A DNA stretch of 64,000 nucleotides, taken from positions 3,197,001 to 3,261,000 of the forward strand of contig NZ_CP115174.1 of the NCBI RefSeq assembly GCF_027625475.1. The letters are read 5' to 3'. Under the pieces are notes generated by a model. The model was not told where the DNA came from, did not search any database, and saw nothing but the letters and a program-made list of their open reading frames with translations. The position numbers and the translations under genes were made by a program. This DNA is from Sphingomonas abietis. Lineage in GTDB: Bacteria; Pseudomonadota; Alphaproteobacteria; Sphingomonadales; Sphingomonadaceae. This document shows positions 48,499 to 57,897 of this stretch, piece by piece (the stretch's first letter is position 1; the number at the start of each line of letters is the position of its first letter).

Positions 48499-48956
48499 TC
48501 GCCGATCACCCGCCTCAGCGCATCGAGCAGAGGGCGTTGGCTCGCCAGCATCATCGCCTCTGCCGCGTCCCAATCATACCAGGCCGCCCGATCCACTTCC
48601 GGGAAAGATTCACGACGGCCGCTTCTTGGCGGCCACTCGATCTCGAACCGGTTGCTCACGACAGCATCCGCATCGATGACCTGCTCGAGCGCGAAGGCCT
48701 CGACGATCTTGCCGCCCTTCTGCTTGATGGTCGCAAGCGGCCACGGCGCATCGTCGATTGCGATCCCGAGTTCCTCCCCGGTTTCTCGCCTGGCTGCCCG
48801 AACGGCATCCTCGCCCGGCTCGATCAGCCCTTTCGGAATTTGCCAGACACCCGCCTCCTTGTTGCGATAGAAGGGGCCGCCTGGATGGACGAGCAGAACC
48901 TCGGTTCGTCCTCGATCACGTCGAAACAGGAGAATGCCGGCGCTTCGGGGCGTCAT
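48495..48956 (-). CDS. NUDIX hydrolase
   Basis: A 153-residue hydrolase. The Nudix box GLIEPGEDAVRAARRETGEELGI is present (the G-x5-E-x7-REUxEE pattern at ~47-69), preceded by VWQIPKG. MTPRSAGILLFRR is the chosen start; longer in-frame starts give an unlikely extension. SAGILLFRRD..EVLLVHPGGP resembles diadenosine-polyphosphate or oxidised-nucleotide hydrolases, so sanitation of damaged nucleotides is plausible beside the glycosylase. Confidence 0.9.
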   Translation of the reverse strand: MTPRSAGILLFRRDRGRTEVLLVHPGGPFYRNKEAGVWQIPKGLIEPGEDAVRAARRETGEELGIAIDDAPWPLATIKQKGGKIVEAFALEQVIDADAVVSNRFEIEWPPRSGRRESFPEVDRAAWYDWDAAEAMMLASQRPLLDALRRVIGE

Positions 48957-48966
48957 GGGTTCGGCC

Positions 48967-49242
48967 TCAGGCCACCAGATCCTGCTGTTCGGGATGATGG
49001 CGCAGATAGGCAGCGACAAAGCTGCACTGGGCGACGACATGCAACCCCTCCCTGCGCACGTCATCGAGCGCACCCGCGATCAGCCGCGATCCGACCCCCT
49101 TCCCTTCCAGTGCGCGGGGAACCTCGGTGTGGATGAAGACGACCGTATCGCCGCGCTTCTCATAGGCCGCGATGGCGAGTTCACCGCCGACTTCAAGTTC
49201 GTAGCGATGCTTGTGCGGGTCGTTGGTTACCGTCTCTGTCAT
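48967..49242 (-). CDS. Small GNAT-type acetyltransferase (NATD1-like)
   Basis: A 91-residue protein of the short GCN5-related family. ELAIAAYEKRGDTVVFIHTEVP and the CoA-binding EGKGVGSRLIAGALDDVRREG are typical, and CSFVAAYLRHHPE is the usual ending. GGAGGATCC lies before the ATG. Substrate unknown. It runs ahead of the NUDIX/glycosylase pair with a 10-bp gap, probably one transcript. Confidence 0.9.
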   Translation of the reverse strand: MTETVTNDPHKHRYELEVGGELAIAAYEKRGDTVVFIHTEVPRALEGKGVGSRLIAGALDDVRREGLHVVAQCSFVAAYLRHHPEQQDLVA

Positions 49243-49369
49243 CGGGATCCTCCTTGCATCGGACCAACGTCCGACCTGGGGTTCGAGCCCCGAACGCACA
49301 GACGCGGACAGCAATGCGGAACTCCCCGGCGGACGAACCGTCTGCTAAGGTCATTTTGGAGGCCGATCC

Positions 49370-49588
49370 ATGAAGCCCAGCGGCGCAGCAGACGAAATCC
49401 AAGAACATAATGTGTTCGTTCCGATCCATCGGCTCGCCGAACTTTTCTCGGTGATCGATGGGCAGCTCTGGTCGCCGGCAGACGCAGCCGGTCTCAGGGC
49501 TCGCCTCGCCGATTATCTGGCGACGAACGCCATCTCCGCACGAGCGACGCCGGACGAAGCCTATGTCGCGGCCCATCATGTCAACTGA
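49370..49588 (+). CDS. Small hypothetical protein, 72 residues
   Basis: I do not recognise this protein. It is soluble and mildly acidic: HNVFVPIHRLAELFSVIDG, then SPADAAGLRARLADYLATN. GGAGG lies 8 bases before the ATG. It overlaps the next small gene by 11 bases. Confidence 0.6.
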   Translation: MKPSGAADEIQEHNVFVPIHRLAELFSVIDGQLWSPADAAGLRARLADYLATNAISARATPDEAYVAAHHVN

Positions 49589-49808
49589 CACGAGCGAGAG
49601 AATGCCGGATGTAAAGACCGGCAGCTCGCGCGCCCGATTTGAAATCCGCGCGGGCCGATCGGTCGGATTGAGCGCCGAGGTCGAGGTCACCCCCTTGGGC
49701 GTGGCTGCGATCGGGACGCTCGTCGCAGGCATATTGCTGGCGACTGGAGCGATGGTCCGGCTGATCCAGTCTGTGCCGCAGGAACTCCGACACCGCCGCG
49801 ACGCTTGA
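49578..49808 (+). CDS. Small membrane protein, 76 residues
   Basis: Unrecognised. One clear membrane helix, VAAIGTLVAGILLATGAMV, lies in the C-terminal half, preceded by RARFEIRAGRSVGLSAEVEV and followed by a short basic tail. An alternative start is MPDVKTG eight codons later. It lies between two other small hypothetical genes. Confidence 0.5.
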   Translation: MSTDTSERMPDVKTGSSRARFEIRAGRSVGLSAEVEVTPLGVAAIGTLVAGILLATGAMVRLIQSVPQELRHRRDA

Positions 49809-49837
49809 GCCTCACTATGGTCGAGAGAGGGCGAATG

Positions 49838-50107
49838 ATGAGCGACGGAGCATCGAACGACACCAGCGGACGGAGCCCGATCGAGTGGAGCATGAGCGCC
49901 GCCTTGGAGAATGTACCACGGGGCGATAACGATCTGGCCGAGGTGACGAGCCTGGAAGGCGCGGTTCGGGCATGGCTTGGACTGGACCCCGAGCATCGAA
50001 TCCATGCTCGCCTCAGCACGGAACATCCGATCCAGCTTCAGGGCGTGCCGACGGCCATCTTTACGGGCGAGGCGATCGGCGAACTGGCCAAGCATCTTCC
50101 GGGCTGA
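49838..50107 (+). CDS. Small hypothetical protein, 89 residues
   Basis: Unrecognised. SLEGAVRAWLGLDPEHRIHARLS and VPTAIFTGEAIGELAKHLPG suggest a compact soluble fold. The second ATG of an ATGATG pair is chosen because GAGAGG is better spaced from it. It is in the same direction as the small genes around it. Confidence 0.55.
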   Translation: MSDGASNDTSGRSPIEWSMSAALENVPRGDNDLAEVTSLEGAVRAWLGLDPEHRIHARLSTEHPIQLQGVPTAIFTGEAIGELAKHLPG

Positions 50108-50185
50108 AGGCGCAGGGGCGGCCGAGCGCATTGCCGCAATGAACTCGCTGGAATCTCGAGGGTTGATCAACCGAGGAGACGGAAC

Positions 50186-50374
50186 ATGTCTGACGACGAG
50201 TCGAACCGAGGCCCCCAGGATGCCTCAAGGGTCAATATCCACGAGGATTACGAGGTCGCCTACTGGACGAAGAAATTCGGAGTCGGAAAGGCGGAGTTGG
50301 AAGCGGCCGTTAAGACCGTCGGCGTCAGTGCCGAAGTGAACCACGCCGGGTTTGTCGGAGGCTCCAGCTCCTGA
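50186..50374 (+). CDS. DUF3606 domain protein
   Basis: A 62-residue protein. RVNIHEDYEVAYWTKKFGV followed by ELEAAVKTVGVSAEVN is the DUF3606 signature. The family is common in alphaproteobacteria; function unknown. GAGGAGACGG precedes the ATG. It is the last of a row of four small genes. Confidence 0.88.
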   Translation: MSDDESNRGPQDASRVNIHEDYEVAYWTKKFGVGKAELEAAVKTVGVSAEVNHAGFVGGSSS

Positions 50375-50406
50375 GAAGGTGGCCATGAGCAAGACAACTT
50401 TTGAGT

Positions 50407-52704
50407 TTAATACTTCCCGGAATCTCGCAATCGAGCACGGTTCCGTCGTATTTCACGCTGTATCTCCGTGCCTCTTTCGGGATCCCCGTAGACAATCCCA
50501 CGCCCGTCTGTACCGATATAAACCCGCCCATAACGCCGCGGATCGCCGGAAATGACGCGAAAGCGCGCGCCCCACTGGTGCCCGTGATCGTTGATGCGGC
50601 GCCACGTCCCGCCCCCATCGACAGACCGCCACACGGCGAAAAGGCCCTGCCGGCGCCCAATGGCGAACACGGCCGGCCAACCTTGCCCCCGCGCCCCTTT
50701 TCCCAGGCCGTAATAGGCGACCGAAAGTCCCTGCCCAACACGTGTCCAACGATCGCCCGCATCGGCCGACCGGTAGAGATCCCCACCCACGTTCAGCCAC
50801 AGCAATCCCGGACAATCGGGCGTGGCGAGCAGAGGATTTTGAGCCTCGCGCCAGGTAACGGCAGCGGCGGACAGCGTCCGCGGCAAGCCCAACCCTGCGG
50901 TCGGTTGAAAATGTGCGCCGCCATCCTCGCTGCGGACGAGGTGATGGGCCGCAAAGTCGATCGCGTAGAAACGGCGAGCATCGACCTTGTCCGCGGTCAC
51001 GCGAACCCGCGATGGCAGGCCCTCTACCGGCTGCCAGCTATGGCCTTGGTCGCGACTCAACAAAGGCCGGTCGGTCTCGACGACGAAATTCCGGCCATCG
51101 GCCGAAACAGTGATCGCGGCATCACCGGTGGCTTCAGGTGGGACGCTGCCGTCGGCGCGCGGCGAAGATGGCGGCAGAGCGATTGGCGACCAGCGTTCGC
51201 CGCCATCCCACGACCATGCGAGCGACGCGCCGGGAACGATCCGTGTGTGCGTGCTGCCGCTACGCACCATGATCGCGGGCGCACGCCCTGCATAATCGAG
51301 CGTGTTGGTGTTGGTCAGATACGGATCGAGATGCAGATGGGCAGGCGAAATCGCCAGATCATCATGCCGGAAACCTGCGATGTCGCCCAATCCCGAAACC
51401 AGCGGGACGCCGCCGGTGGGGCTGACCAGCGTGATGATCGCGGTCTGCTCGATGCCCTCCGTCCACGGAGTCCAGAGCATCGTTCCCGGACGATCGAACC
51501 CGGTGGTGGCATAGACGGTGGCACCCGTCACATAAGCGGCGTGCCCTGGATCGAAAGGATCGATTGCGAGGCCGGCGATCCAGTGGCCAAAATTGGCTTG
51601 GCCATCGAGATTGAGGAAGGGGGTTGCCCGCACGTCCCGCTTGCTGCGCTGCCAGAGTTCATCCCAATGGCGCCCCGCATCGGTTGAGCGCCAGACCGTG
51701 TCCACCGGCCGGCCGCGATCGACTGTACTGACCGCGATGACCCGCGGATCCTGGACGGAAACGGCTACCCCCATATAACCGCCCGGTGGGGTGTCGGCGC
51801 CACGCAGCGGGGTGATGTCGGTCCATTGGCCTGCCGCCGGATCATAGCGCCATACCGCGCCGCGCGTGATCCCATTGGGGCCGATCGCGTCGCAATAGGT
51901 GATCGTCAGCACGCCGTCGCTGCCGACCACGGCCTTGACCGGGAGGAGGCCATTATCGGGACCACCCTCGATCCCCCTCCAGCGTGCGCCGCCATCGTCC
52001 GATCTGAACAGATGCACACCGCCGGGATCGGCGCTGCCCACAAACAGGCGCGCGAAATGGTGCGGATCGAACAAGACGAAAGACAGGCCGCCATGCGTCG
52101 CCCGTCGTCCAGCGGGCACCCCGAGGCCGGGCCGCGGAAATCCCGCCACCTGCGCCCAGTGTGCGCCCGAATCGTCGCTACGCCACAAGCCATCGTGCCG
52201 CGAACCGAACAGCAATGTTGCGTGCCGCTGCGGATCGATCGCCAATCGCTCGCCGAGGCCCCGCCCATCCTCATTGCCCCCCATCGCGAAGGGAACCGGC
52301 ACGATCCGCCAGTGCGCGCCACGATCGGCCGAGCGGAAGATCGCGGCAGGCAGATCCTTGCTCATGCCTGCCGCCAGATAGACAATATTCGCGTCGATCG
52401 GATCGGCCGCGATACTCTCGACCCCCATATAGCTGGCGACGCCTTGGTCGTCCTCCAGCGGCGCCCAGCGCCCGTTTCCCGAATCCCAACGATAGGCGCC
52501 ACCCATATCGGTTCGAAGATAGGCAAGACCGCGCTGAACCGGGCTGAACACGATGCCGGGCGCGAAGCCACCACCGCCCACCGCCACATTCTGCCATCGA
52601 TACGGGATGGGCTTAACCGCCGGTCGCGCCGACAAGCCCGCTGGCAGCATCGCGACCGCGACGGATAAGGCGATGCCGATCCTCCGCCAGACATGTGCAG
52701 CCAT
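50407..52704 (-). CDS. GH74 endo-xyloglucanase, exported
   Basis: A 765-residue two-propeller glycoside hydrolase that cuts the xyloglucan backbone outside the cytoplasm. A signal peptide (IGIALSVAVAMLPAGLSA) precedes the diagnostic YRWQNVAVGGGGFAPGIVFS and YLRTDMGGAYRWD, whose Asp is one catalytic acid; SGLGDIAGFRHDDL near residue 430 holds the second. Repeated BNR-type S-x-D-x-G-x-x-W blades run through the protein. It is divergent from the TonB receptor across a 535-bp gap. Confidence 0.93.
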   Translation of the reverse strand: MAAHVWRRIGIALSVAVAMLPAGLSARPAVKPIPYRWQNVAVGGGGFAPGIVFSPVQRGLAYLRTDMGGAYRWDSGNGRWAPLEDDQGVASYMGVESIAADPIDANIVYLAAGMSKDLPAAIFRSADRGAHWRIVPVPFAMGGNEDGRGLGERLAIDPQRHATLLFGSRHDGLWRSDDSGAHWAQVAGFPRPGLGVPAGRRATHGGLSFVLFDPHHFARLFVGSADPGGVHLFRSDDGGARWRGIEGGPDNGLLPVKAVVGSDGVLTITYCDAIGPNGITRGAVWRYDPAAGQWTDITPLRGADTPPGGYMGVAVSVQDPRVIAVSTVDRGRPVDTVWRSTDAGRHWDELWQRSKRDVRATPFLNLDGQANFGHWIAGLAIDPFDPGHAAYVTGATVYATTGFDRPGTMLWTPWTEGIEQTAIITLVSPTGGVPLVSGLGDIAGFRHDDLAISPAHLHLDPYLTNTNTLDYAGRAPAIMVRSGSTHTRIVPGASLAWSWDGGERWSPIALPPSSPRADGSVPPEATGDAAITVSADGRNFVVETDRPLLSRDQGHSWQPVEGLPSRVRVTADKVDARRFYAIDFAAHHLVRSEDGGAHFQPTAGLGLPRTLSAAAVTWREAQNPLLATPDCPGLLWLNVGGDLYRSADAGDRWTRVGQGLSVAYYGLGKGARGQGWPAVFAIGRRQGLFAVWRSVDGGGTWRRINDHGHQWGARFRVISGDPRRYGRVYIGTDGRGIVYGDPERGTEIQREIRRNRARLRDSGKY

Positions 52705-52921
52705 GCGCCCCTCCCCGCGTCTTCGACGTCGCCGCTATTTCTGTGGGTGTCGCCTCGGATGAAGTCCGCCCCCCGGTCTCACGATAACGCGAGCAGACGA
52801 GGAGGGAAATGGTCGCCCACCAAGCACGGCTCATGCGTCAAGGCAGCGATCGACCGATTCTGCCACCTAAAAACATACTGCCGGCGAATCTGTATTGCGA
52901 AGAACGCAAAATAGAAAGATA

Positions 52922-52935
52922 TGGTATCGGTAACA
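52922..52935. promoter_or_regulatory. LacI-type operator candidate, site 1
   Basis: TGGTATCGGTAACA fits TGNTANCGNTANCA exactly and resembles the xyl-box (TGGTAGCGCTAACA) described for xylan regulons in Xanthomonas. It lies in the gap between the GH74 and TonB-receptor genes. Confidence 0.55.
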
Positions 52936-53163
52936 CGCGATCGCCGACTTGCTGCAAGTGCGAATATGCGGGACGATATAGGGGACGGATGAAGGCTGGA
53001 CGCCTTGAACTGGCTGAATTGGCGATCTTGGTCATGGCCGCACTTGCACCATCAGCCGTTCACCCCTCAGCTTTGCAGAAAATATGGCGTTGCCGACGTA
53101 TTTCTATGATGTTACCGAGTATATAGCGCACAAACGAAAACGTTAATGCGCGACGAGTCCGAA

Positions 53164-53177
53164 TGATACCGCTACCA
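53164..53177. promoter_or_regulatory. LacI-type operator candidate, site 2
   Basis: TGATACCGCTACCA fits the same TGNTANCGNTANCA pattern, 62 bp upstream of the TonB-receptor start, a normal place for a repressor site overlapping the transcript start. Confidence 0.6.
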
Positions 53178-53239
53178 TATAATAAGCGGGGCTATCGGGG
53201 CGTATAGCGCAGACGCGCGACTGAGGAGGGGGAACTGAA

Positions 53240-56200
53240 ATGAATGCCGGTTTTGCGATGCCCGCGGCGAATATTCGCTCGCGGCGAAGGGTGACTTTGT
53301 GCGCCAGCGTATCTGCTGCCGTGCTGACACTGGCTAACTTGTCCACACCGGCATTGGCGCAGTCCGCCATGGACCCGGCCGTCACCAATAACCAGACCGA
53401 TACGGCATCCGCGGCAGCGCCCGCCGCGAACGGCGACACCGCGACGCCGGCGGGGACCAAGGAATCAACGCCAGACAAGCAGGCGATCAAGGAAATCGTC
53501 GTGACCGGCCAGCGCGCGTCGATCGCCAACGCGATCAGCATCAAGCGCAACGCCGACCAGATCATCGACTCCATCTCCGCCGACGATATCGGCAAGCTGC
53601 CCGATCGCAGCGTGACCGAGACGTTGCAGCGGATCACTGGCGTCACCATCGACCACTTCATCTCGCGATCAGACCCCGATCACTTCTCGGTCGAGGGATC
53701 GGGCGTGAATATCCGCGGCCTCACCTTCGTGCGCTCCGAGCTCAACGGACGCGATGCGTTCAGCGCCAATGGCGGCCGCACATTGAGCTTCGAGGATGTC
53801 CCGCCGGAGCTGCTGTCCGGTGTCGATGTCTACAAAAATCCTTCCGCTGACCTGATCGAGGGTGGCATTGGTGGCCTCGTCAACCTGCGGACCCGCCTGC
53901 CGTTCGATTCCAAGGGCCAGGTGATCAGCGTGTCGGCGTCCGGTTCGCTGGGCGATCTCCGCAAGGAACTGGAGCCGTCCTTCTCCGCGCTCTATAGCAA
54001 CCATTGGCAGACGCCGATCGGCGAGATCGGCATATTGGCCGACGTCGCCTATTCGGTCAGCGCCACGCGCACCGACGGCGTGCAGGTCGAGCCTTATTAT
54101 CCGCGCACCGATCTCGTGTCCGGCGAGACGGTCTACATCCCCAAGGGCATCGACTGGCGCCAGCTCGACTTCACGCGCAAGCGCTTCGGCGCTTATGGCG
54201 CGCTCCAGTGGAAGCCGGCCGACAATCTGGAAATCGTCGCGACGGTGTTCCAGTCGCGCTACAAATTCCATTGGGACGAACATGCGATCTTCGCGCAGAC
54301 CAATGCCTATAACATCCAGCCGGCCGCCGGCACCCAGTTCCAGTTCGACGACAATGGCGTGTTCCAGAAGGGCACCGAGACCGACACCAATGCCAGCGAT
54401 GGCGGGATGCCGTTCAGCGACGACGTGCGCAGCGCCGACCAGAAATCGGTCACGACCGACATTTCCGGGTCGATCAAGTGGCACCCGACCGAGCGGCTGA
54501 CGCTGCGAGCGGATGTGCAGCATGTCCACGCCACCAACAGCAGCTTCGATTCCACCGTCGCCACCGGCGTCAACCTGCCGAGCGAGACGGTCGATCTGAC
54601 CAAGAATGTGCCGAGCGTCTCGGTCGATCCCGCCTATCTCGCCAATGCGTCCAACTATTATTGGGCGTTCACGATGGACGAGCGCCAGCATAATGTCGCT
54701 AACGAATGGGCCTATCGCGCCGATCTCGATTATGATCTCGATACCGGTGGCTTCCTGAAGAGCTTCCGCTTCGGCGGTCGCATGACAAGCACCCATGCCG
54801 ACAACAAGGCATCGCCCTATAACTGGCAGGCGGTCAGCCAGACTTGGCAGGTGCCGGGCGTCATCCCGCGCCTCGCCATGCTGTCCGAATTCCCGCTCGC
54901 CAGCCAGAATTTCGGCTTCGGCAGCAATTTCTACCATGGCGGGGCGAACGTGCCCCTCAACGTCATCTTCCCGGCGACCTCGCAAGCGACCGGCTATCCG
55001 GACACCTATTACGCGCTGCACGATCTCACCACGCAGCTGTGCGAGGAAATCAGCCCGGCATCCGACTGCCCCACCTTCGCGCTGGCCCAGTTCGGCGATG
55101 CGCAGACCAATATCCAGCGCGAGAAGAATTACGCGCTCTACGGCCTGCTGAAATTCGATTTCGACGGCAGCGGCCTGCCGCTCAGCGGCAATCTCGGCCT
55201 GCGCTGGGTCCAGACGACATCCAACGCGAGCGGCTTCATCGTCCAGCCGGCGCCGATCAGCGGTGCGCCCGCCGGCGGGCCGGTGTTCACCGGCGTGTCC
55301 GAAGCGATCAACGCCAAGAACAAATATCATTACTTCCTGCCGAGCCTGAACCTGCTCTACAAGCTGACGCCGAAGCTCCAGGCGCGTTTCGCCGCGGCGC
55401 GCGCGATGACCCGCCCGGATTTCACCCAGCTCCAGGCCTACACGCCGCTGTCGGCCTCCTATGACACCACCACGGGCACCTATAATTTCGCCTCGACCGC
55501 GTCGGGCAACCCGTATCTCAAGCCGACGACATCGACGCAATTCGATGCCGCGCTGGAATGGTATTTCGGCAAGGCCAGCTCGCTGACCGGTACCGTCTTC
55601 TACAAGCACCTCAACAACATCATCCGCAACGTCGCGGTGCCGTTCGAATTTGCCGGCACGACTTTCAACCTCACCCAGCCGGAGAATGTCGGCACCGCCA
55701 ACATCAAGGGCGCGGAGATCGGCTACAACCAGGCCTTCACCTTCCTGCCCGGCCTGCTGAGCGGCTTTGGCGTGACCACCAACTTCACCTTCGTCGACAG
55801 CAAGACCAAGGTGGACGTGTCGAGCCTGCAGGCCAACAGCGCGGCCTATGTCTCGGCCAACGGCGTCGATACCAACGGCGCGATCTTCGGGCGCCTGCCG
55901 CTCGAGGGCCTGTCCAAATACAGCTACAACGTGACCGGCTATTACGAGAAGGGCATCCTGTCCGCCCGCTTGGCCTATAACTGGCGGAGCCGCTATCTGC
56001 TGGCCACCAACGTCAACGGCACGCAAGGGTCGGACGGTACGCCGCTCACCGCGGGTGGGGTCCAGTGCGGGGCTTCCACCGCCGCCGATCACTGCGTGGT
56101 CTGGGGTCTGCCGACCTACAACGCCTCTTATGGCCAGCTCGATGGCTCGATCTTCTTCAAGTTCATGAATGACAAGGTTTCGTTCGGGATCGAGGCCCAG

Positions 56201-56314
56201 AATCTCAACAACGCGCAGAACCGTGTGCTCATGAAGCAGTCGACCGGCCTGATGGGGCGTGCGTGGTTCGTCAGCGACCGGCGCTACACCGCGTCGATGC
56301 GCGTTACCTTCTAA
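53240..56314 (+). CDS. TonB-dependent receptor (Caulobacter/Sphingomonas carbohydrate type)
   Basis: A 1024-residue outer-membrane receptor, likely importing hemicellulose oligosaccharides. A signal peptide (ASVSAAVLTLANLSTPALAQ) precedes the TonB box-like region IKEIVVTGQRASIANAIS; the plug has DSISADDIGKLPDRSVTETLQRI and VNIRGLTFVRSELNGRD; the barrel ends in the terminal Phe of MRVTF. The plug motifs match the large TonB-receptor subfamily associated with plant polysaccharides. It opens the operon-like run with the halogenase-like and glycosidase genes. Confidence 0.94.
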   Translation: MNAGFAMPAANIRSRRRVTLCASVSAAVLTLANLSTPALAQSAMDPAVTNNQTDTASAAAPAANGDTATPAGTKESTPDKQAIKEIVVTGQRASIANAISIKRNADQIIDSISADDIGKLPDRSVTETLQRITGVTIDHFISRSDPDHFSVEGSGVNIRGLTFVRSELNGRDAFSANGGRTLSFEDVPPELLSGVDVYKNPSADLIEGGIGGLVNLRTRLPFDSKGQVISVSASGSLGDLRKELEPSFSALYSNHWQTPIGEIGILADVAYSVSATRTDGVQVEPYYPRTDLVSGETVYIPKGIDWRQLDFTRKRFGAYGALQWKPADNLEIVATVFQSRYKFHWDEHAIFAQTNAYNIQPAAGTQFQFDDNGVFQKGTETDTNASDGGMPFSDDVRSADQKSVTTDISGSIKWHPTERLTLRADVQHVHATNSSFDSTVATGVNLPSETVDLTKNVPSVSVDPAYLANASNYYWAFTMDERQHNVANEWAYRADLDYDLDTGGFLKSFRFGGRMTSTHADNKASPYNWQAVSQTWQVPGVIPRLAMLSEFPLASQNFGFGSNFYHGGANVPLNVIFPATSQATGYPDTYYALHDLTTQLCEEISPASDCPTFALAQFGDAQTNIQREKNYALYGLLKFDFDGSGLPLSGNLGLRWVQTTSNASGFIVQPAPISGAPAGGPVFTGVSEAINAKNKYHYFLPSLNLLYKLTPKLQARFAAARAMTRPDFTQLQAYTPLSASYDTTTGTYNFASTASGNPYLKPTTSTQFDAALEWYFGKASSLTGTVFYKHLNNIIRNVAVPFEFAGTTFNLTQPENVGTANIKGAEIGYNQAFTFLPGLLSGFGVTTNFTFVDSKTKVDVSSLQANSAAYVSANGVDTNGAIFGRLPLEGLSKYSYNVTGYYEKGILSARLAYNWRSRYLLATNVNGTQGSDGTPLTAGGVQCGASTAADHCVVWGLPTYNASYGQLDGSIFFKFMNDKVSFGIEAQNLNNAQNRVLMKQSTGLMGRAWFVSDRRYTASMRVTF

Positions 56315-56391
56315 GCCGATCGGAGAGGAGCGGCCGTCCGCCGGATGGTCGCCCCTCTCCAACAGCATCTCGCGAAGACGGTGGGAAATCG

Positions 56392-57897
56392 ATGAGCGCT
56401 CCGCCGATCAAAAGGGTCGTGATCGTCGGCGGGGGCACCGCCGGCTGGATGACCGCGCTGGCGCTGGCCCGCATGGGCCCGCCCCACGCGCCGCATATCA
56501 GCCTGGTGGAATCACCCGACATCGGGACGGTCGGCGTCGGCGAGGCCACGCTTCCCACTATCCGTCATTTCAACCGCTGGGCCGGCATCGACGAGCGCGA
56601 TTTCATCCGCGAGACGCAGGCCAGCTTCAAACTGGGCATCGAGTTTCGCGATTGGCGCGAGCCCGGCCACAGCTTCTTCCACGGTTTCGGCGATCATGGG
56701 CCGGAGATTGCGGGCCTGTCGCCCTATCACCAGATGATCCGCCTTGGCCTCGGCGATGCGCTCGACCAATTCTCCCTGCCGGCGCAGGCCGCCCGTGCCG
56801 GTCGTTTCGCGCCGCCTTCGGACGACGCGAAATCCCTCGCCGCCACTTACTCTTATGCCTATCACTTCGACGCAAGCCTCTATGCCGCCTATCTGCGCCG
56901 CCTCGCCATCGGCGCGGGTGTCGCCCATGTGCAGGGCCGGATCGATCATGTCGCACGGAACCCGGAAACCGGGCTGATCGAGCGGCTGTCGCTGGACGAT
57001 GATCGATCGATCGCAGGCGACCTGTTCGTCGATTGCTCGGGCTTCCGCTCGCTGCTGCTGGGCGGGGCACTGGACGTGCCCTTCGAGGACTGGTCGCACT
57101 GGCTCCCGGCCGATCGCGCCTGGGCGGTGCCGTGCGCCGGCACCGACGCGATCGAGCCCTATACCCGTTCGATGGCCTGCACGGCAGGCTGGCGCTGGCG
57201 CATCCCGCTCCAGCACCGCATCGGAAACGGCCATGTCTATGCCAGCGCCTTTCAAGATGATCAGGCCGCCCTCGATGCGCTGATCGACGGGCTCGACGGC
57301 CCACCACTGGCCGAGCCGCGACACTTGCGCTTCCGGGCCGGGCACCGGCGCCGCTTCTGGGCGGGCAACTGCATCGCGATCGGACTTTCCAGTGGATTCC
57401 TCGAACCGCTGGAATCGACCAGCATCAACCTGATCGAGCGCGGCATCAGCCTGCTGGCCCAGCTCTTCCCCACCGCCGGCCTCGATGACGTGCTGGCGCG
57501 CGAATATGATCGCCACATGATCAATGCCTTTGCCGGCATCCGCGATTTCGTGATCCTCCACTATCGCCTCGGGCGCCGCACCGAACCTTTCTGGCAGGCG
57601 ATGCGCGCGCAACCGATGCCCGACAGCCTCGCCGACCAGATCGCGCTGTTCGAGGCGAGCGGCGAGATCGCGATCCGCGACCCGGAAAGTTTCGGCGAAC
57701 CCAGCTGGGCGGCGATCCTGTTCGGGCTGGGCGCCACGCCCCGCGCCTATCACCCCTTGGCCGACCGCGAACCGGCAGACGCCATCGAACGCCATCTCGC
57801 GCGCGGACGCACCCTGATCGCCGGCCATGTCGCCACCATGCCACCGCATCGCCAGTTCATCGACGCGCTCGCAGCGCAGCCGATCTCCCGATCATGA
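56392..57897 (+). CDS. Tryptophan-halogenase-family flavoprotein
   Basis: A 501-residue flavin-dependent halogenase-like protein. The FAD motif GGGTAGW is at 13-19; Lys80 (QASFKLGI) matches the catalytic Lys of PrnA/RebH; WRWRIP at 267-272 is the WxWxIP motif. All hallmarks are therefore present. Family members placed beside TonB receptors in sphingomonads and xanthomonads include enzymes shown to brominate indoles, but their role in sugar loci is unknown. No flavin reductase gene is next to it. It overlaps the next gene by ATGA. Confidence 0.92.
   Translation: MSAPPIKRVVIVGGGTAGWMTALALARMGPPHAPHISLVESPDIGTVGVGEATLPTIRHFNRWAGIDERDFIRETQASFKLGIEFRDWREPGHSFFHGFGDHGPEIAGLSPYHQMIRLGLGDALDQFSLPAQAARAGRFAPPSDDAKSLAATYSYAYHFDASLYAAYLRRLAIGAGVAHVQGRIDHVARNPETGLIERLSLDDDRSIAGDLFVDCSGFRSLLLGGALDVPFEDWSHWLPADRAWAVPCAGTDAIEPYTRSMACTAGWRWRIPLQHRIGNGHVYASAFQDDQAALDALIDGLDGPPLAEPRHLRFRAGHRRRFWAGNCIAIGLSSGFLEPLESTSINLIERGISLLAQLFPTAGLDDVLAREYDRHMINAFAGIRDFVILHYRLGRRTEPFWQAMRAQPMPDSLADQIALFEASGEIAIRDPESFGEPSWAAILFGLGATPRAYHPLADREPADAIERHLARGRTLIAGHVATMPPHRQFIDALAAQPISRS

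Larger units (their letters stand above)
52705..53239. promoter_or_regulatory. Divergent regulatory gap of the hemicellulose locus
   Basis: No gene is supportable here. It holds two operator-like sites, described separately, and a weaker match CGATAACGCGAGCA at 52782-52795, 78 bp upstream of the GH74 start. Promoters for the GH74 gene and the TonB receptor should both lie here. Confidence 0.6.

Noticed and set aside
53669..56368. 899-codon open frame antisense to the TonB receptor
   Set aside because: Shadow of a clear receptor gene with no protein-like motifs.
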